A stretch of 64,000 nt of DNA from contig NC_084896.1 in NCBI RefSeq assembly GCF_958979055.1, forward strand, positions 372,001 through 436,000, in the 5' to 3' direction. The position numbers and the translations under genes were made by a program. Positions 34,402 to 47,700 of the stretch are shown here, in pieces; position 1 is the stretch's first letter; each line of letters starts with the position of its first letter. The notes under the pieces were generated by a model. The model saw nothing but the letters and a program-made list of their open reading frames with translations, searched no databases and was not told where the DNA came from. This DNA comes from Alnus glutinosa (lineage: Eukaryota; Streptophyta; Magnoliopsida; Fagales; Betulaceae).

Positions 34402-37400
34402 CTAATTATCCATGTCATCAATGATGGTCCGGAAAATATAATCTTCACTTTCAAACTCTTCGTGAAGCAGAGAAATGGATGGCATCTTGAAGCTCTCAAT
34501 ACATCCTTTTCCATCGGACGATCTCTTTCCCTGGAACATGTTTATTGATATCATTTTACACCACATAAGCAGATTAACCCAAACTGAGTCCGATTAATAT
34601 AATGTTTTCATTAAAGCATATCAGGGCACATGCTAGCCCCAATAATAGAATCATTACAAAAGATGAAGGCATCAATCATCACCAGATATGCTAGAAAAAT
34701 AAAAAAGTCGAAATGCAGGTCTATGAAATCCTAAACTAATTCTATGCAGCCTTACCCAAAAAACTTGTAAGTGCCTTGAGAACTAGGTGACAATTTTTTT
34801 ATGCGACTCATGAACCCAACACAAAATTAGTAAATTAAGGGTCTGACCCGTCTAATTAAATGGGTCAGATTAAGGTTGATTAATGTAGCCTTATAACTAT
34901 GTTTTGATATGACCCAACCCGACACATGACATTTAGGACGAGCAATTTGACACGACCCACGAACCCAACACGAATCCAACACAAAATTAGCGGGTTAGGA
35001 TTAAAGGGTCTGACTCGTTTAATTAAATAAGTTGGGTTACAGTTAACCTATATAGTCATATACTCACGTTTTAACACGACCCGAACTCAACACATGAATA
35101 TGAATTGCCACCCCTACTAAGAACAAAATGGATTTGATGTCAAAAGCAATGTAGAAAACAGTGAAATGCTTCAATTCCATCCGGCATCCAAATATGTACT
35201 AACGAAGTAACAATAAAGATGGCCTCAACAAGCATACAGAACAAGTAAGCCTCTGGTTTTAACTGGACTAACCTTCTTCAAGACATAGAAAAAATAGTGA
35301 AATCCATCACCAAAAGTACTCCACTCAACAGACCAGGTAAATTCTGGAGCATCAAATAAAGGACGCCTGAAGTGCGGCTGTGAGAGATATAATTTCAAGG
35401 TAAGATTAAAAGAAATAGAAACATTTATTAAGAGGAAAAATAAAACTATATATCTGATAAGAACACCTGGCCAAAAGAAATTGAGATAAAAATCCCATCG
35501 GGTTTCAAAACCCTATGAACACCTTCAAGCATTGCCATGACCTTGGTTACTGTTGCTGGCCGCGGATTCCATGGATCTCCACTGTCCACGAACAATACAT
35601 CCTTCAAAATTTAAAATAGTAATACATAGTTGACTCATTAAAGTCAAAGACATAATAGTGGAGAAATCTTAAGTATGAGAGTTCCAAGGATCATATACAG
35701 AAATTCTGACAAAATCAAATGGATAACCATCACAGATTGTATATTTACCATGGTTCCTTTCTCAATGATGACATCAAAAACACCATTGCTAAAGGGCAGG
35801 TCTAGCATGTCAGCTTCCAGAACCTTTATTTCTGATGATTGAAGTAACAAAAGGCAAAAGAACATTTTTTGATAAGTAAGGTTAAAAATAACCTTTTAAC
35901 TGCGGAAGTTAGCTCCTAGTACATAGATCGCAAATTTGAATCACTGACCGCTTATTCAGATCAAAATTACTGTCGTGGGAATGCTGAAGAAACAATTTTC
36001 CTTTTTTCAAAAGCTTATCACTATGAAATTTACTACCTTAAACATTAAACACAGAAAAGAGAAAAGAGTTCTTATATAAGCATATAAGCAAATACCAAAT
36101 GCAGGATTTTTGAGGGATATCTATCTACACACCTTTATATCCCTTCAATGCTAATCGCTTCTGCATCTTCTCCACCGCAATAGCTGAGAGATCAATGCAT
36201 GTTATCTCAGTAACCCCATCCTTGTATAACTCTTCGCACAACTGCGAGTTCCCACAACCCAGCTCCAACACCTTCATTATACAACTTTCTCATCACTATA
36301 CCGTTACAAGACCATGTTAAGTTTTCAATTGAACTAGAAATCAGATACATTTAAATCCAACAATTCCCACATAGAAAAGGTAAAATTCTTCAATAAAAAT
36401 GGTGGGTTTTGGTAGTTCCATTCCTCTCCCACTCCTCATCTTTGGCCAAAGGAATGGAAATCACATTTTAAGTGCTTGTTTCTTGAAACTACATTTCTGT
36501 CCTTTAGATTAAAAATAAAAAATAAAAAATCAACTTTTTTGAAAAGGATATATCCTTATAATCACATTCATTTTCTTTCCTTCTTAAATACTTCCAAAAA
36601 GATACACTAGCTTTCCCTTTCCTTCCTTTACAAGCATCAAAACAACAGATAGAGGAACTTAATAGCCCTTTTCATTATTTTCTATTCCTTTCCATTCTTT
36701 TATGAACTCCGAAACACGCTGCAAAGCACCCCAAAACTAGCTAATAACGCACAGAACATCATAAAGTCAAATTAGTTTAGCAAGTAAATCAGGCTGCTTC
36801 CAATTTCTACAGGCAAATGCACGGTTGTATTTAGCTAGAACTCATTACATTATTAGACCCTTTACTCCATACCTTAAAGTTTGTTAATTAAAAGAAAAAC
36901 TAACACCACTTGCCACATTAAAGACCAAACAACTAGATGGGTGGTCTTAAAGAATCAACTACAGAAGTTTGTTGGTAAGTTTTAACACATATCATGCCAA
37001 GAAAATCTAGAATAAAATATACGTATAATTATAGCTCAAACAACGAGATGGGTGGTCTTACATAGTCAACTAAAGAAAATTTGTTGGTAAGTTTAACACC
37101 AAGAAAATCCAAATATACACACTACATATAAATCCAAAGAGAGAGATAGGGGGAGTACAGAAGAAGTGGGTTTGATATGGGCTTGAATGAGGTGGCGAAA
37201 ATGAGAGTACTCTTTGAACCACTCGTAATGTTCTTCATTAGAAAACCGCTCATCCCTGAAGCAACAACAACAACAAGATGAGGTAATTAGCGAGAATGAA
37301 AGGGTGAATAAGGAAGCAGAGAGAGAGTTGACAAAGTTAGTACCAGTAGTGAGGATCGAGGTAAGCCAAGGCAGTGGAGGGACCAACGCTATTCTTCTTT

Positions 37401-37432
37401 TGCGTTTCGTCCGGATTCTGATTCGTACCCAT
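34402..37432 (-). CDS. EEF1A lysine methyltransferase 4-like SAM methyltransferase
   Basis: Seven exons: 37432..37344, 37255..37159, 36271..36133, 35831..35749, 35601..35467, 35377..35273, 34530..34402. The product is 258 residues, all phases consistent. The start MGTNQNPDETQKKNSVGPST is followed by the family signature YLDPHYWDERFSNEEHYEWF (the family often has YWxxRY). SAM motif I, VLELGCGNSQ, is at 63-72. A post-I acidic residue follows in EITCIDLS, then EADMLDLPFSNGVFDVIIEK and the conserved HRVLKPDGIFISISFGQPHFRRP. Family knowledge: the human relatives EEF1AKMT4 and METTL13 methylate lysines of elongation factor 1A. The plant substrate is inferred from family only. The first intron carries GA-rich sequence, and the last intron hosts a hAT-type MITE. 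Confidence 0.9.
34784..35116. mobile_element. hAT-type MITE (333 bp) in the methyltransferase last intron
   Basis: The left end reads TAGGTGACAATT and the right end, reverse-complemented, TAGGGGTGGCAATTC, the typical terminus of plant hAT elements. Flanking 8-bp repeats TTGAGAAC (34776-34783) and CTAAGAAC (35117-35124) match at 6 of 8 sites. Internally two diverged copies of a block (GAACCCAACACAAAATTAG-like, with GACCCGTCTAATTAAAT and GACTCGTTTAATTAAAT) lie in tandem. Non-autonomous. Confidence 0.75.
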
Positions 37433-38736
37433 TTTTCGATTTTCGGATTCTTCTTCTTCTTGTTGGAATACAACCAGAGAAACCTAAACCCCCTCAAGGT
37501 ATGTCTCAGATATGGACCTCTATGGTTTCCGATGTGGCCCAATTTCATGAGAAATGAGCCTATAGGAGAGATGATATAGAGAGGATAGTTGACCCTCTCC
37601 TCTCTCCTTTTTTTTCATTAAAAAAATATATATTTTTTTAAAAAATTTATTTTTTTAATGAAAAGAAGAGGAGAAAGGACGGTCAAGTGTCTCCGCTATA
37701 TCATTTCTCAAAAAACTTTTATAGTAATTTGACAATAGTTTATATTAAGACTAGTTTTGTTAAGGTGATCGGCAAAAAAATTACAGTGTGGTAACAATAC
37801 GAAGGCATAAGACAAAGTTTTCTTCAAATTCTTCCTACTCAATTTGAAAGAAAACTTTATTTTATTGGCATAACATTGTTCTAAATTCGGAGTTCCGGGT
37901 GTATGGACCGACGAAACGCACTTCTATAAAAATTTGAAAAATAGGATAACTGCTAAGCACTAGATGAAATTATTATTATTTTTTTTAATCGTTTATTGTG
38001 TTTTTGAACTTATTCTGGCGACGCAGGCTTTTACAGCTGAAATAATTGAAGTAGTCGACGTAAAAAGTCCTTTTGAGTGACCATTACTAGAGACGTACGA
38101 CTGTAATCGAGACAAGACTACACCCAACATTTCTCTCTTGTACAAACGGAGAGCAATGGGATCATTGGGATCTATCCTTCACACCCACAGTTGTTTTCAC
38201 GTTTTTACCACTTTCACTTTCCAAAAGCATGCACACTAAGTATGACTGTAATCGAGCTAAGCCGAGCCAGACTTGGCCTGTTCGAGCTCGGTTCGAACTT
38301 TGGCAAAAAATTCCAAACGAGTCAAGCTCGAACTCGAAAAATTTAACCTAGACATGCCTTTCCCAAGTCAAGGCAGCTCGATGGGTGCAATGTTTTCGCA
38401 GAATAAAAAGAGAAAAGTATTATTATACAAAACCATAGGAAGTATTTGTAATATGAAGTCAAACTGAACTTGCAATAGTTTACATCTAGAATACCCCAAA
38501 AAAATAAACAGAAAATAAACACTTTTACATATACGTAGGAATCAATGTTAAATTTATATTTCAGTTGCTTTCCTCTCCATTGATTACGATGCTTCAATGG
38601 TTCTGTTCGAATCACACACTCAGTGTCACTTCTGTGCTGAGGTTTAGCCTCAAAGAGGCATACTCATCTTCATTGAATATGGGTAATGGGAAATTTTGAA
38701 CTGTTACCTTGTTGAAGTTGATGGGCAGATATTTCT
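37433..38736. other. Intergenic between the methyltransferase start and TIC62 end
   Basis: Holds the methyltransferase promoter. A foldback element lies at about 37549-37713, within 300 bases upstream of the ATG. A stretch rich in GAGCTCG motifs at 38255-38340 resembles a repeat fragment. No gene is supported. Confidence 0.55.
37549..37713. mobile_element. Foldback MITE candidate in the methyltransferase promoter
   Basis: The left arm GAGATGATATAGAGAGGATA then GTTGACCCTCTCC pairs with the right arm GACGGTCAAGTGTCTCC then GCTATATCATTTCTC, and the centre is an A/T-rich hairpin (TTTTCATTAAAAAAA against TTTTTTTAATGAAAA). Ends and target duplication are not fixed. It could affect expression of the adjacent gene, an inference from position. 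Confidence 0.55.
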
Positions 38737-41700
38737 CTAAGATCTCCTTGGGGATGGGGTTGGGGAAGTCGGAGGCTTCAAGTCATCGTACCTGGTTATT
38801 TATTGGAAATGAGAAGGTAGATATTCAGTTAACAAGATACTAGTCTCCTATAGCACAAACAGACGTGGCCTAAACAAGAACTGTGTGTGAAAACAAGCAA
38901 ATAAATAAGGTCTAAATCTCAATAACAAAAGTTTTTCTCTCATGAAAAAATGTCCAACAAAAAGAGAAACAAAGATGAAACTCGGGAAAGACTCACATAG
39001 TAAAAGGTGAAAGTGGTCTTGGCTTCGGTCCAGTATGTTGCTGCTTATCCCTTGGTTTATCTGCTGTTAGAGATTGAGCTATGTTGTTCAATGACAAGGT
39101 AGCCATGTTGGATCCACCATCCACATCAGATGTTGGGAGCAACGCAGTAGGTGCATTAGGAGATGGGGATGTAGGGGGCTTGAAGTCATCATACCTAAAA
39201 ACAAAGTGTGCCCATATTGTGTGGAAATCATTTAAAAAGAAAGAATAGTTGAAAGAAAAAAATATACACTCAGAGGTCATAACAAAGCAAAGTGAAGAGT
39301 GCAAGGCTGTTCAGAATGGCTGATAAGAAAATAAAACAGCATTTATATAAAAAGCATAAATATTGACACAAACTTAAACTTAATCAGTTCGACAGCTTGT
39401 CATGTTGACTTGGAGGATTTTAGATTTGAGAACACAACACTGACTTCAACCACTAGGCAGATGGGAATAATGTAGCAGAACACCTTTTTTTGGCCTTTTC
39501 TGTAGCAGAAACACATGAGAACCACTGAGGGGGGAAACCCCCATAACACCTATGTTGTTTTGAAGGGTGAAAATAGGTATCATCATAATCATAAATTACT
39601 GAGGGTCATCACAACCACTAGATTTTTCTATATGCTGCATACAGAAGCCATTTGAAAATATAGAGAAATTAATTTGCTTACAGGAGGGATTTGTTTCGTC
39701 TTTGTTTTTATTTATTTAATTGATTCTTGTTGGTAGGCTGCAATCCTGTAGTGTCCTTTTTTTTTTCCCAAACTAATGGTATTGATAGAACAAATGAACC
39801 TTAAAGTAGCCTTTGTTATTTAGATTGAACAAAGTAGGAGATGGGTTTCTAAAGGAGAGTTGTACTGCCGAACTGTATACTTCATTCTTAAAAGGGGAGG
39901 TTATGATAGCAGATCTACTTTATGATAACAGCAATCTCCATAGACTTAACACAGGGTAGGGTGAATAATGATTAGTTGATAACCTTTTCAACAATACCGA
40001 TCGCAACTGCCTTTGCTACATCGTTACCTCCGGTAGATGGTGATACTACTTCTACTGGTGTTGATGCGCGGTAAGGAGTTGTTGAAAAATAACGGATCTT
40101 TCCATATTGGGTCCTGATTTTATTCTCTGATTTATTCTGATTGTATGAACTATTTTCTTTCCATATTAGTTCGTAGGGTTTCTCTATGTTAGACCCCCGA
40201 TCTCTCAAATTTGTCTTTGTTGGCTACTCTCCCACTCAAAAGGGGTACAAATGTTATCACCCTCCATCCAGAAAATACTTTGTCTCTATGGATGTCACTT
40301 TCTTTGAGCAACAATCCTACTTCTCATCCTCCCCTACTCCTCTTCAAGGGGAGAGTCAGATTGATGAAGATGATTTTTTGCGTCCGTTACCTATCCCTAC
40401 TCCTATGCCAAAGCTGGAGCAAGAACAACAACAGGTTACTAATGAGTCTCCAACTAAACCTATTGATCAGCTATTTGCACCACTTGTAGAAGAGTTGAGA
40501 GTTTACTCCAGACGCCATAAAGCTAAGACCATTCTTGATGCTACATGCCAAACATTTGATCCGGGCTCAGGTACTACTCCGTCTACTTTTGATATGAATT
40601 CTATAGTACCTGTTGTCAATAATACAAGTTTGCCCATTGCACAACGCAAAGGAGTTAGGTCATGTACACACCATCCAGTTTCTGATTTTGTTTCTTATCA
40701 ACATCTCTCTTCACCATATCGTTCCTTTGTATCCAAATTATCTTCTGTGTCTGTTCCTAGAAATCTACAAGAGGCACTTAGTGATCCAAAATGGAGGACA
40801 GCAATGCATGAAGAGATGAAAGCCCTTCACAAGAAGAAGAATTGGGATTTGGTCAAATTACCTAATGGAAAGAACGTTGTTGGCTGCAAGTGGGTATTCA
40901 CTATCAAGCATAAGGCTGATGATTTTGTGGAACGCTACAAAGCCAGACTGGTTGCAAAAGGCTTTACCCAGACCTATGGGATTGATTATGAGGAAACATT
41001 TGCACCTGTAGCAAAGATGAACTCAATTAGGGTTTTATTATCTATAGCTGCAAACTTGGACTGGCCTCTACATCAATTTGATGTGAAAAATGCATTTATG
41101 CATGGAGACCTAGAAGAAGAAGTTTACATGGAAATTCTCCCTGGATTGGAAGATTCGTCCTCAGCAGGAAAGGTGTGCAAACTAAAGAAGGCTTTGTATG
41201 GTTTGAAACAATCTCTAAGAGCATGGTTTGAGCGGTTTTCCGGAGCTATGCAAAGATTTGGTTACAAGCAGAGTCAGGCTGATCATACACTTTTCATCAA
41301 GCATTCCTTTTAAGGAAAGATAACAGCTTTAATTATGTATGTTGATGATATTGTCTTGACAGGTAATGATGATGGGGAGATGTAGAACTTAAAACATCGC
41401 CTTGCAAATGAGTTTGAAATAAAAGACTTAGGGACTCTGAAGTACTTTCTGGGCATTGAGGTATCAAGGTCAAAGCATGGTATATCTATCTCCCAACGAA
41501 AATACATACTCGATCTTCTTAAGAAACATGAATGCTCGGGTGTAAAGCTACTGACAATCTAGTAGAGATAAATGTTAAACTGGGAGAATGTGGTGAAAGC
41601 CCCTTGGTAGATAAGAGCAGATATCAGTGATTAGTTGGGCGATTGATTTATCTATCCCATACCCGTCCAGACATTGCAGATGCTGTTAGTGTGGTAAATC

Positions 41701-44700
41701 AATTCATGCATTCTCTGAGAGAGCCTCACATGGAAGCTGTTTATCGCATTCTTCACTACTTAAAGTCCTCACCGAGTAAGGGACTGTTGTTTTCTCCACA
41801 TGATCACTTGAAAATAGAAGCCTATACAGATGCAGATTGGGCTGGCTCGATTACAGATCGAAGGTCTACATCAGGTTATTGCACACTTGTAGGAGGTAAT
41901 TTGGTTACATGGCGAAGTAAGAAACAGTCCGTGGTTGTCAGATCAAGTGCAAAGGCGGAATTTAGAGTTATGGCTCAAGGAGTGTGTGAAATATTATGGT
42001 TGAAAATACTCTAGACAGAGCTTGAGTTTAACTCCAAGGACTCAATGCGACTGTATTGTGACAACAAGGTAGACATCAGTATTGCTCATAATCCAGTCCA
42101 ACATAACCGAACCAAACATGTTGAGATTGATCTACAATTCATTAAAGAAAAACTCAGAAAATGTATTATCTGCACACCATATGTGAAGACTAGAGAACAA
42201 TTGGCGGATATGTTGACAAAGGGTATTTCTAGTAGTACTCTTCATTCAGCCTTATCCAAGCTCGACATGCGAGACATCTATGCCTCAGCTTGAGGGGGAG
42301 TGTTGAAAAATAACGAATCTTTCCATGTTGGGTCCTAATTTTATTCTGATTGTATGGACTATTTTCTTTCCATATTAGTTCGTAGGGTTTCTCTATTTAG
42401 AATGATGTAATCGCATGAGGTGTATAAGCAATAAGAAAAATTCTTCTTCCTCTACGTTTCAACAAGAGTTTCTTTGGAACCACTTGATGGTGGGGATGGA
42501 GAGCTAGGTGGCTTCAAATCCTCATAACTAGCAAAATCAAATCAGCTCATAAAGTAACTGTACAATATCTATGATTCAACAAAAAGCATCAGAAATGGCT
42601 AATGCAACATAAGGTGAAAGAGATTTCCAAAATTATCTCAATCCTTTTAATTATGGCAAATTCCTCTCAAATGATATTCAAATTCTGGGAAAACATAATG
42701 ACTGGTTCAAATACTTCATTTTATTGGGACTTCCATTAATCACCTTTGTCAAACATACAAATCGCAGAAAATTTAGTTCTAAATATATGATGTTATGCAC
42801 ATCAGCTTACCATGTATAAGGCGAGAGAGGCCTCGGTTTCCTTACTTCAGTTTGAGTAGGTTCTTTTTCAATGATGGTCCCTGAGGGTGCCAGTGAAGGA
42901 ATTGACTTCAACGCTGCTGGCTTAGCATCTATATTACTTGGTTTGGTGGCGCCAGCAGTAGTGCTTGGGGTTGGAGTAGGGGATGTAGGTGGTTTCAAAT
43001 CTTCATAGCTTCAAAAAATGGGCAAAACAAAAGAAGAGGTTGCTATCAAAAAAGTATTTCATATTCTGTATATAATAGGCAGGATTAAATATATCTGCTT
43101 ACAAAATATAAGGAGAGAGGGGTTGCCTCGCCATCGCTTTTGCACTGGAAGGCTCCTTCTCAATGGGAGGGCTTGGTTCCTCAGATTTGACAGTCTTAGA
43201 TGGTGCTAAATCAGGCCCAGCTGCAGCACCTGATTCCTGATATCACCAAAAGGAAGTATTTTTTTGGCTCCTAAAGTAGTTAGCAATATCATTCTTGTGA
43301 GCTATCCAATGAGATAGGTAAACCAATTGATTGATCTTTCATAATTGAAGTCATGATAAGGTACCGATGATTCACCCTCCCTCATAGGTATTAAATTACT
43401 ACTTATCCTAAAATCTTAAGCTAATAGGAAATTGTGAATTTAATCATTTAATTAATATTCTAATACTCCTCAAGTGTAAGCTCAATTTCTCCATTAATAA
43501 GTGAAGCCCAACACATGGAATATTTAATTGAAATGAGAGCTGAATTATGGAGATAGGGTTTGAACCAATGACTTCTACTTTGATACCATGTTAAATTACC
43601 ACTTATTCCCAAAGCATAAGCTAATAGGAAATTGTGAATTTAATCATTTAATTAATATTCTAACACTAGCCATAGGTCATAATTAATAGCTGGACCTCTG
43701 ACCAACCCCATCCATTAAGATTCCTATACCACCATCTTAGCATGGCTTTAGCTCCATATAAAGGATCTATCATCTCCTGAATGGATATGGAGGAGAGGCT
43801 ACTAGAGAGCAGCCCTTTCTGCTCCAGGATATTCAATATGCTCTCCTTTCAAACAGTTTGAAAAAGAAGAGTTGCAGAAAGTCTAAACCATTAAAGGACA
43901 AGAGTTTGATAATGAGAAAGTTTAAAGCTCAATAACAGTGATGTCAGAACAAAAATCATTAAGGAACAAAGAGATCAGGTTTAGCTTCCAGTGTAAATGA
44001 ATTTTCCAATGCTAGTTAAGAAGTAAACCGCTGTAGATAGAGCTAAATGATGAAACACATTCCGCTTTGATTACCCCTAGAAGTCAAATTTTCAAATTTT
44101 TGCTTCAGTAGCTTAAGGCACTCATTTCAAGCATGTCTGATATCCATGGAATACAAGTCAAAGTACCTTTGGAGGGTAAATGTCAGCACGTTGAGATGGT
44201 ATCTTTGCAAGAAGTTCCTCCATGGGAGTCAATGGTGCAGTTGTCTCTGCAATTACCTCCACTACTTTACAGTATGAAAGGCTGGGGTTTTTGGCCATGA
44301 CTGCCATGAGCTCTGATACCTGCATCAATGGAAGTTGCTTCTGTTGTTGATGGGATTATGACAAGTTTCTTTCACCAAACATAGATATGGATGTCTACAA
44401 TTAGTTTTGCAGATAGAAATGCAAGTAAAAGACGACAAGACACCATTCAGAGAGATAAATCACTGCAGTTTATGAATCCCATATGCGTAGGTAGTAAGAA
44501 TGCACAACCAGCATAGTTACAATTTGCATCTAAGCATAAATGGATAAGCACTATGTAGAAAAAAATCACAAATTCACACATGCAATAAGTTCTTTTGGTC
44601 TGGAAATGAAGTGAAGTACAATAAAATTAGATGTCTCTTTAGCATTTGATCTTTCAGTTTCACTATTTTGTCAATATAATTGAGACGTTTTCTTCCTACT

Positions 44701-47700
44701 GGGTATAACATGCACTATAAGTTGAGTCAAGCTTTTCAACTTTAAGGAAGCAATCAACATATAAAACATTCCCTAGCAACACAAATAAATTTGGAAAAGA
44801 AAAAAAGGAAACCTATGATCCAAAGCATCATTTCCAATTCTCTCTTTAATTCCTTAGCAAGTAGACAGCAGTTGGCAAAAAAAAAAAAAAGAAAGAAGGA
44901 ATCTTTGAGAAGAAAAAAAACACAAAGTAAAAAAGGAACACCATCACAAAGAATATATAGACTTTCAATGATATCCCAATCCGCCAAGTAAAATAAACTC
45001 AATTTACTATCGATTGATAAATTATTCCATATTTTTGGATCTGTTTACATTTGACCTTAATTGCCTATAAGATGACTAGTCACGCGTTATGAGTCTACTA
45101 AAATTATAAAATGTTTCAACCTTGAAACTGAGAGCATGCAGCAACTTAGATATCACCTTTACAACCTTTATTGAGTGGCAGGACTACATTCAGAGAGCTT
45201 TTAATCATTTTCCAGTCACATAAACAGAGGTTTGTTGAATATTGAATAAATTGAATGATACTAGACATAATCGGTCAAAAAGAAAACATTTTTAGGAGTT
45301 GTGCTCGTGGCTGAAATATTATTGCAAACTTGGGAAAAATGTACAGGAATAATACCTGAAGGTTTGACACCTGGCCACCAAATAAAGTATCTTCCTGTGA
45401 GAGGGTAATATTATGAGTTTCCTTGTAAGCATCGGTGGGCCGTTCCATGCCTCCAGGTCTCACTATCTGAAGAAGACTATTAAATGAATAACCGGACACC
45501 AAAAATCCCCATATTTGACAAACTTATCTGCAGTTAATACTATTAACACTGACAGTGTAGGGAAGTCCACTGGCTAGCAGCGCTTCTTCCGCCTTCCTTT
45601 TCCAAATCAAAACCCCCCAAAACAAACTATAGAAGCAGAAGAGGAGGACAATCAATAAAAGAAACTAAATGAAGAAGTATACATAGAGTACTTGTCTTTT
45701 GTTGAAAACTGAGTTATAAGCAACATACTGCAAATTGTAAGGAGGAAACTTCTAGACTTACTTTAGAATAGCAGCAGGAAAGCCAACCTTGTTTGTTCCC
45801 AATGAGGTAAGCAAAATGAAGTGTTTAACTTTTGCAGCAGTTGCTGCACAGCAATAGAAGTAATAAAATAAGCATTTTCAAGCTTAAAGTAAATATAATT
45901 GGCTAACTTAATCAAGTTCTGTCCTCAAAAAGGAAAAATCAACTGCATTTTTCCTTCCCATCTTCCCAAATAATAGATTTCAAGCAAACGAAGGAGAATA
46001 TAAAGCTGTTTTTGGGCCTGCCTGAGATTAGAAACCCTTCCATGTCAAGTAAAAGGCAAGTCGGAGCATGATGATTCATGAGCAGGGGAATAAATGTACA
46101 AAGTTCAGGAAACTTAAAACTATGGGTTCAAGTATATTTAACCCATAATTACCAAGTGAGAGAATGATGCAGATGTTGGCCCTTATGTCAATTATTTGGT
46201 CTTGCTGGAATATCTGATGTAAGCAGAAATCCACAAGAGAAAACCAAAATTCTTTTCACGTTTATTAATAATAAATAATTAACTAGAAAATCCTGTAACT
46301 CAAGTACTTCTAGGCCATTTTATTTCTCTATAGATTTCTTTTGGGCCCCACAGAGTGAAATAGTGTGAGATTTCAGCTGGATCTTGCAAAAATATGAAAC
46401 CATGGTGGGTGTTAATCCCAAAAGACTTAACCCATGCAAAGCAATAACAAGTAGTATCTTCATTCACCTGCATCAATAAGGTTTTTGGAAGCCAGGTAGT
46501 CGATCCGGTATGGTCCAGTGATATCAAAGACCTCCTTCTCACTGGCACCAATGCAGCATATAACCACTGATGCATTGCCTAATGCTGGTCCAATCTGATC
46601 CCGTTTCTCTAAGTCACATTCCACAATTTCAAGCTTTTCTACAGCTGGGCTAAAGACCAAAAACACCCTGTTATGTGCTATAGGGGCATATCTTTTAAAA
46701 TGACAATATTTTATATCAAGCCCAAGTTTCAAAAGTTAATAGCAACCACAAGTAAGAAGAAAGTGATACTTTCAAAGCTTTCTTTTCTTACGCTGCGTTC
46801 CTTCACTTGCATTTTCAACATCTAACTTCATTTGTTTAACACTCTGCAATGAGTTATTATTTTCTCATTATTGATATATTTTGGAGAAAAATGGTTGTGA
46901 ATATTCTCATTAACAATCAAAATTGTACTTGCACAAGAGTTTCTGCTTTCTGAGCACTCCTCACGCCAGCTCTGACTTGGAACCCGAGTTTCAAAAGCTC
47001 CCTGAAAGAGATTACAACAGCTTGATAAATTTAGAAACGAGGCATCCAATTGAGAGATAATTTTACTTGAGGGTAAAGTTAGAAGCAGAGAGTAACCTCA
47101 CTGTGCGTGAGCCAACTCTACCAGTAGCACCAGCAACAAATACAACATTCTCATCTTTCCAATCTTCTTTCTTTGAAATTGCTTCAACTGCCTCTGACCG
47201 GACTTTTGTTGTGCCTTGTAGGTGTCCATAGACAACAATACACATAGGAAAGGATGATATACGAATATGACTATATTTTGGCAAAGCCCAAAGAAAATGG
47301 GGCAGGGGGAAAGAGGAATTAAAAAGAATCTATTTCCTTCATAAATAGGTTAAAGACACAATTGCAAGTAAAATGTTCCAGGAACTAGGAATGGCATAGC
47401 CTATGTCAATTATGCTTTACTTACAACTCTAAGACAACTCATCCATCAATTTGTGTTTGTGCCCAGCAAAAACACATATCAAGCATATATCTAGTTCAGC
47501 AACTTCCTACTCAAGTGTAATTGTGGGTTGACAAGTGCAATATTTGCAGATGACCTATAGCCACACTTCCAATGGTATATTTTGAAGTAATAAAGAAGCA
47601 AATTTTTATATGGACCTGAAATATTTTATAGAGGCATAGCCTACAACAGATATTTCTAATAAACATCAGCGTGAACAAAGTAGTTCAAGAGCATTGAATC

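Larger units (their letters stand above)
40080..42464 (+). mobile_element. Internally deleted Ty1/Copia LTR retrotransposon in TIC62 exon 12
   Basis: The 3' LTR is 42301-42464 (TGTTGAAAAATAAC ... TTTCAACA), preceded by a purine tract TGAGGGGGAG. The 5' LTR begins at 40080 but matches only to about 40187; from there the rest of that LTR, the primer site, gag, protease and most of integrase are missing. The remaining plus-strand sequence runs from the integrase end (VFVGYSPTQKGYKCYHPP) through reverse transcriptase (WKWVFTIKHK-like GCKWVFTIKHKAD, YVDD at about 41340) to RNase H (YTDADWAGS; KHVEIDLQFIKE; ADMLTKG). Stops at 41311-41313 and 41383-41385, further stops around 41560-41640 and one at 42012 show it is dead. 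Target repeats GGAGT (40075-40079) and AGAGT (42465-42469) differ at one base. The element is opposite in orientation to TIC62. Confidence 0.93.
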
